Shown piece after piece: positions 5,553 to 5,647 of a DNA stretch of 5,647 nucleotides. The number at the start of each line of letters is the position of its first letter. Position 1 is the first letter of the stretch. The notes beneath the pieces are model-generated. The model did not search any database, was not told the DNA's origin, and saw nothing but the letters and a program-made list of their open reading frames with translations. A program made the position numbers and the translations under genes. This DNA comes from Betaproteobacteria bacterium (GTDB taxonomy: Bacteria > Pseudomonadota > Gammaproteobacteria > Burkholderiales > SG8-41), in assembly GCA_021300125.1 (NCBI GenBank), contig JAJTHX010000337.1, positions 1 to 5,647 of the forward strand, in the 5' to 3' direction.

Positions 5553-5647
5553 ATGCCCGTCTGACCCATGCCGACAACGGACTCTACGCCGCGCCCGCCA
5601 GTGCCGGCGCGGACTGGCTGGAGATCGACCTGCGCCGCGTCCGCGGC
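5549..5647 (+). CDS. Probable barstar-family ribonuclease inhibitor, N-terminal fragment (runs off window)
   Basis: Only the first 33 codons are present and the frame is open to the window edge. The ATG overlaps the RNase stop as ATGA, the usual signature of translational coupling, and a good AGGA ribosome site precedes it. No signal peptide is visible (MNARLTHADNGLYAAPASAG), which suggests a cytoplasmic protein. The stretch WLEIDLRRVRG at 23-33 resembles the first beta strand of proteobacterial barstar-like proteins, commonly of the form (V/I)DL.GVR(D/G)K followed by the helix that plugs the RNase active site; that helix and the diagnostic WFGxNWDAL-type segment would lie beyond the window. 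The call depends mainly on this short similarity plus position directly after an RNase Sa/barnase homologue. Known barstars bind their RNase in the producing cell and keep it inactive before export. Confidence 0.62.
   Translation, partial: MNARLTHADNGLYAAPASAGADWLEIDLRRVRG

Overview
The window is GC-rich and gene-dense. It looks like chromosomal DNA from a proteobacterium, most likely a betaproteobacterium. That placement rests on the aspartyl-tRNA synthetase, whose wording (for example the [20 protein letters not shown] stretch and the region around [14 protein letters not shown]) resembles betaproteobacterial AspRS as I recall it, and on two familiar gene orders: MFS transporter next to ssb, and FmdB zinc ribbon - DUF502 - aspS. 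No database search was possible, so the taxonomy is inference.

Layout. Positions 2-289 hold the C-terminal end of a major facilitator superfamily transporter. It is followed on the same strand by ssb (355-810), which ends at a clear intrinsic terminator (834-862). A REP-like inverted repeat (882-929) fills the convergent gap before ackA, an acetate kinase on the minus strand (933-2105). A divergent intergenic region (2106-2307) separates ackA from a rightward cluster and carries a perfect TATAAT box just ahead of it. The cluster is fmdB-type zinc ribbon (2308-2589), DUF502 membrane protein (2684-3304), aspS (3317-5101), a secreted guanyl-specific ribonuclease of the RNase Sa/barnase family (5112-5552), and the first 33 codons of a probable barstar-type inhibitor (5549 to the window end). 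The last two overlap by ATGA.

How the genes work together. Most of the window is housekeeping: DNA replication and repair (SSB), acetate/acetyl phosphate metabolism (AckA) and aspartate tRNA charging (AspS). AspS carries the His and Gly residues associated with non-discriminating AspRS, so it may also feed Asn-tRNA formation through GatCAB. The accessory part is the right end, where an exported RNase and its likely intracellular inhibitor are attached directly behind aspS. The RNase keeps the catalytic Glu, Arg and His residues but has an unusual insertion bracketed by its only two cysteines. This pair is the most interesting element seen. No tRNA, rRNA, CRISPR, insertion sequence or phage element was recognised, and there is no gene-free stretch over 300 bases.
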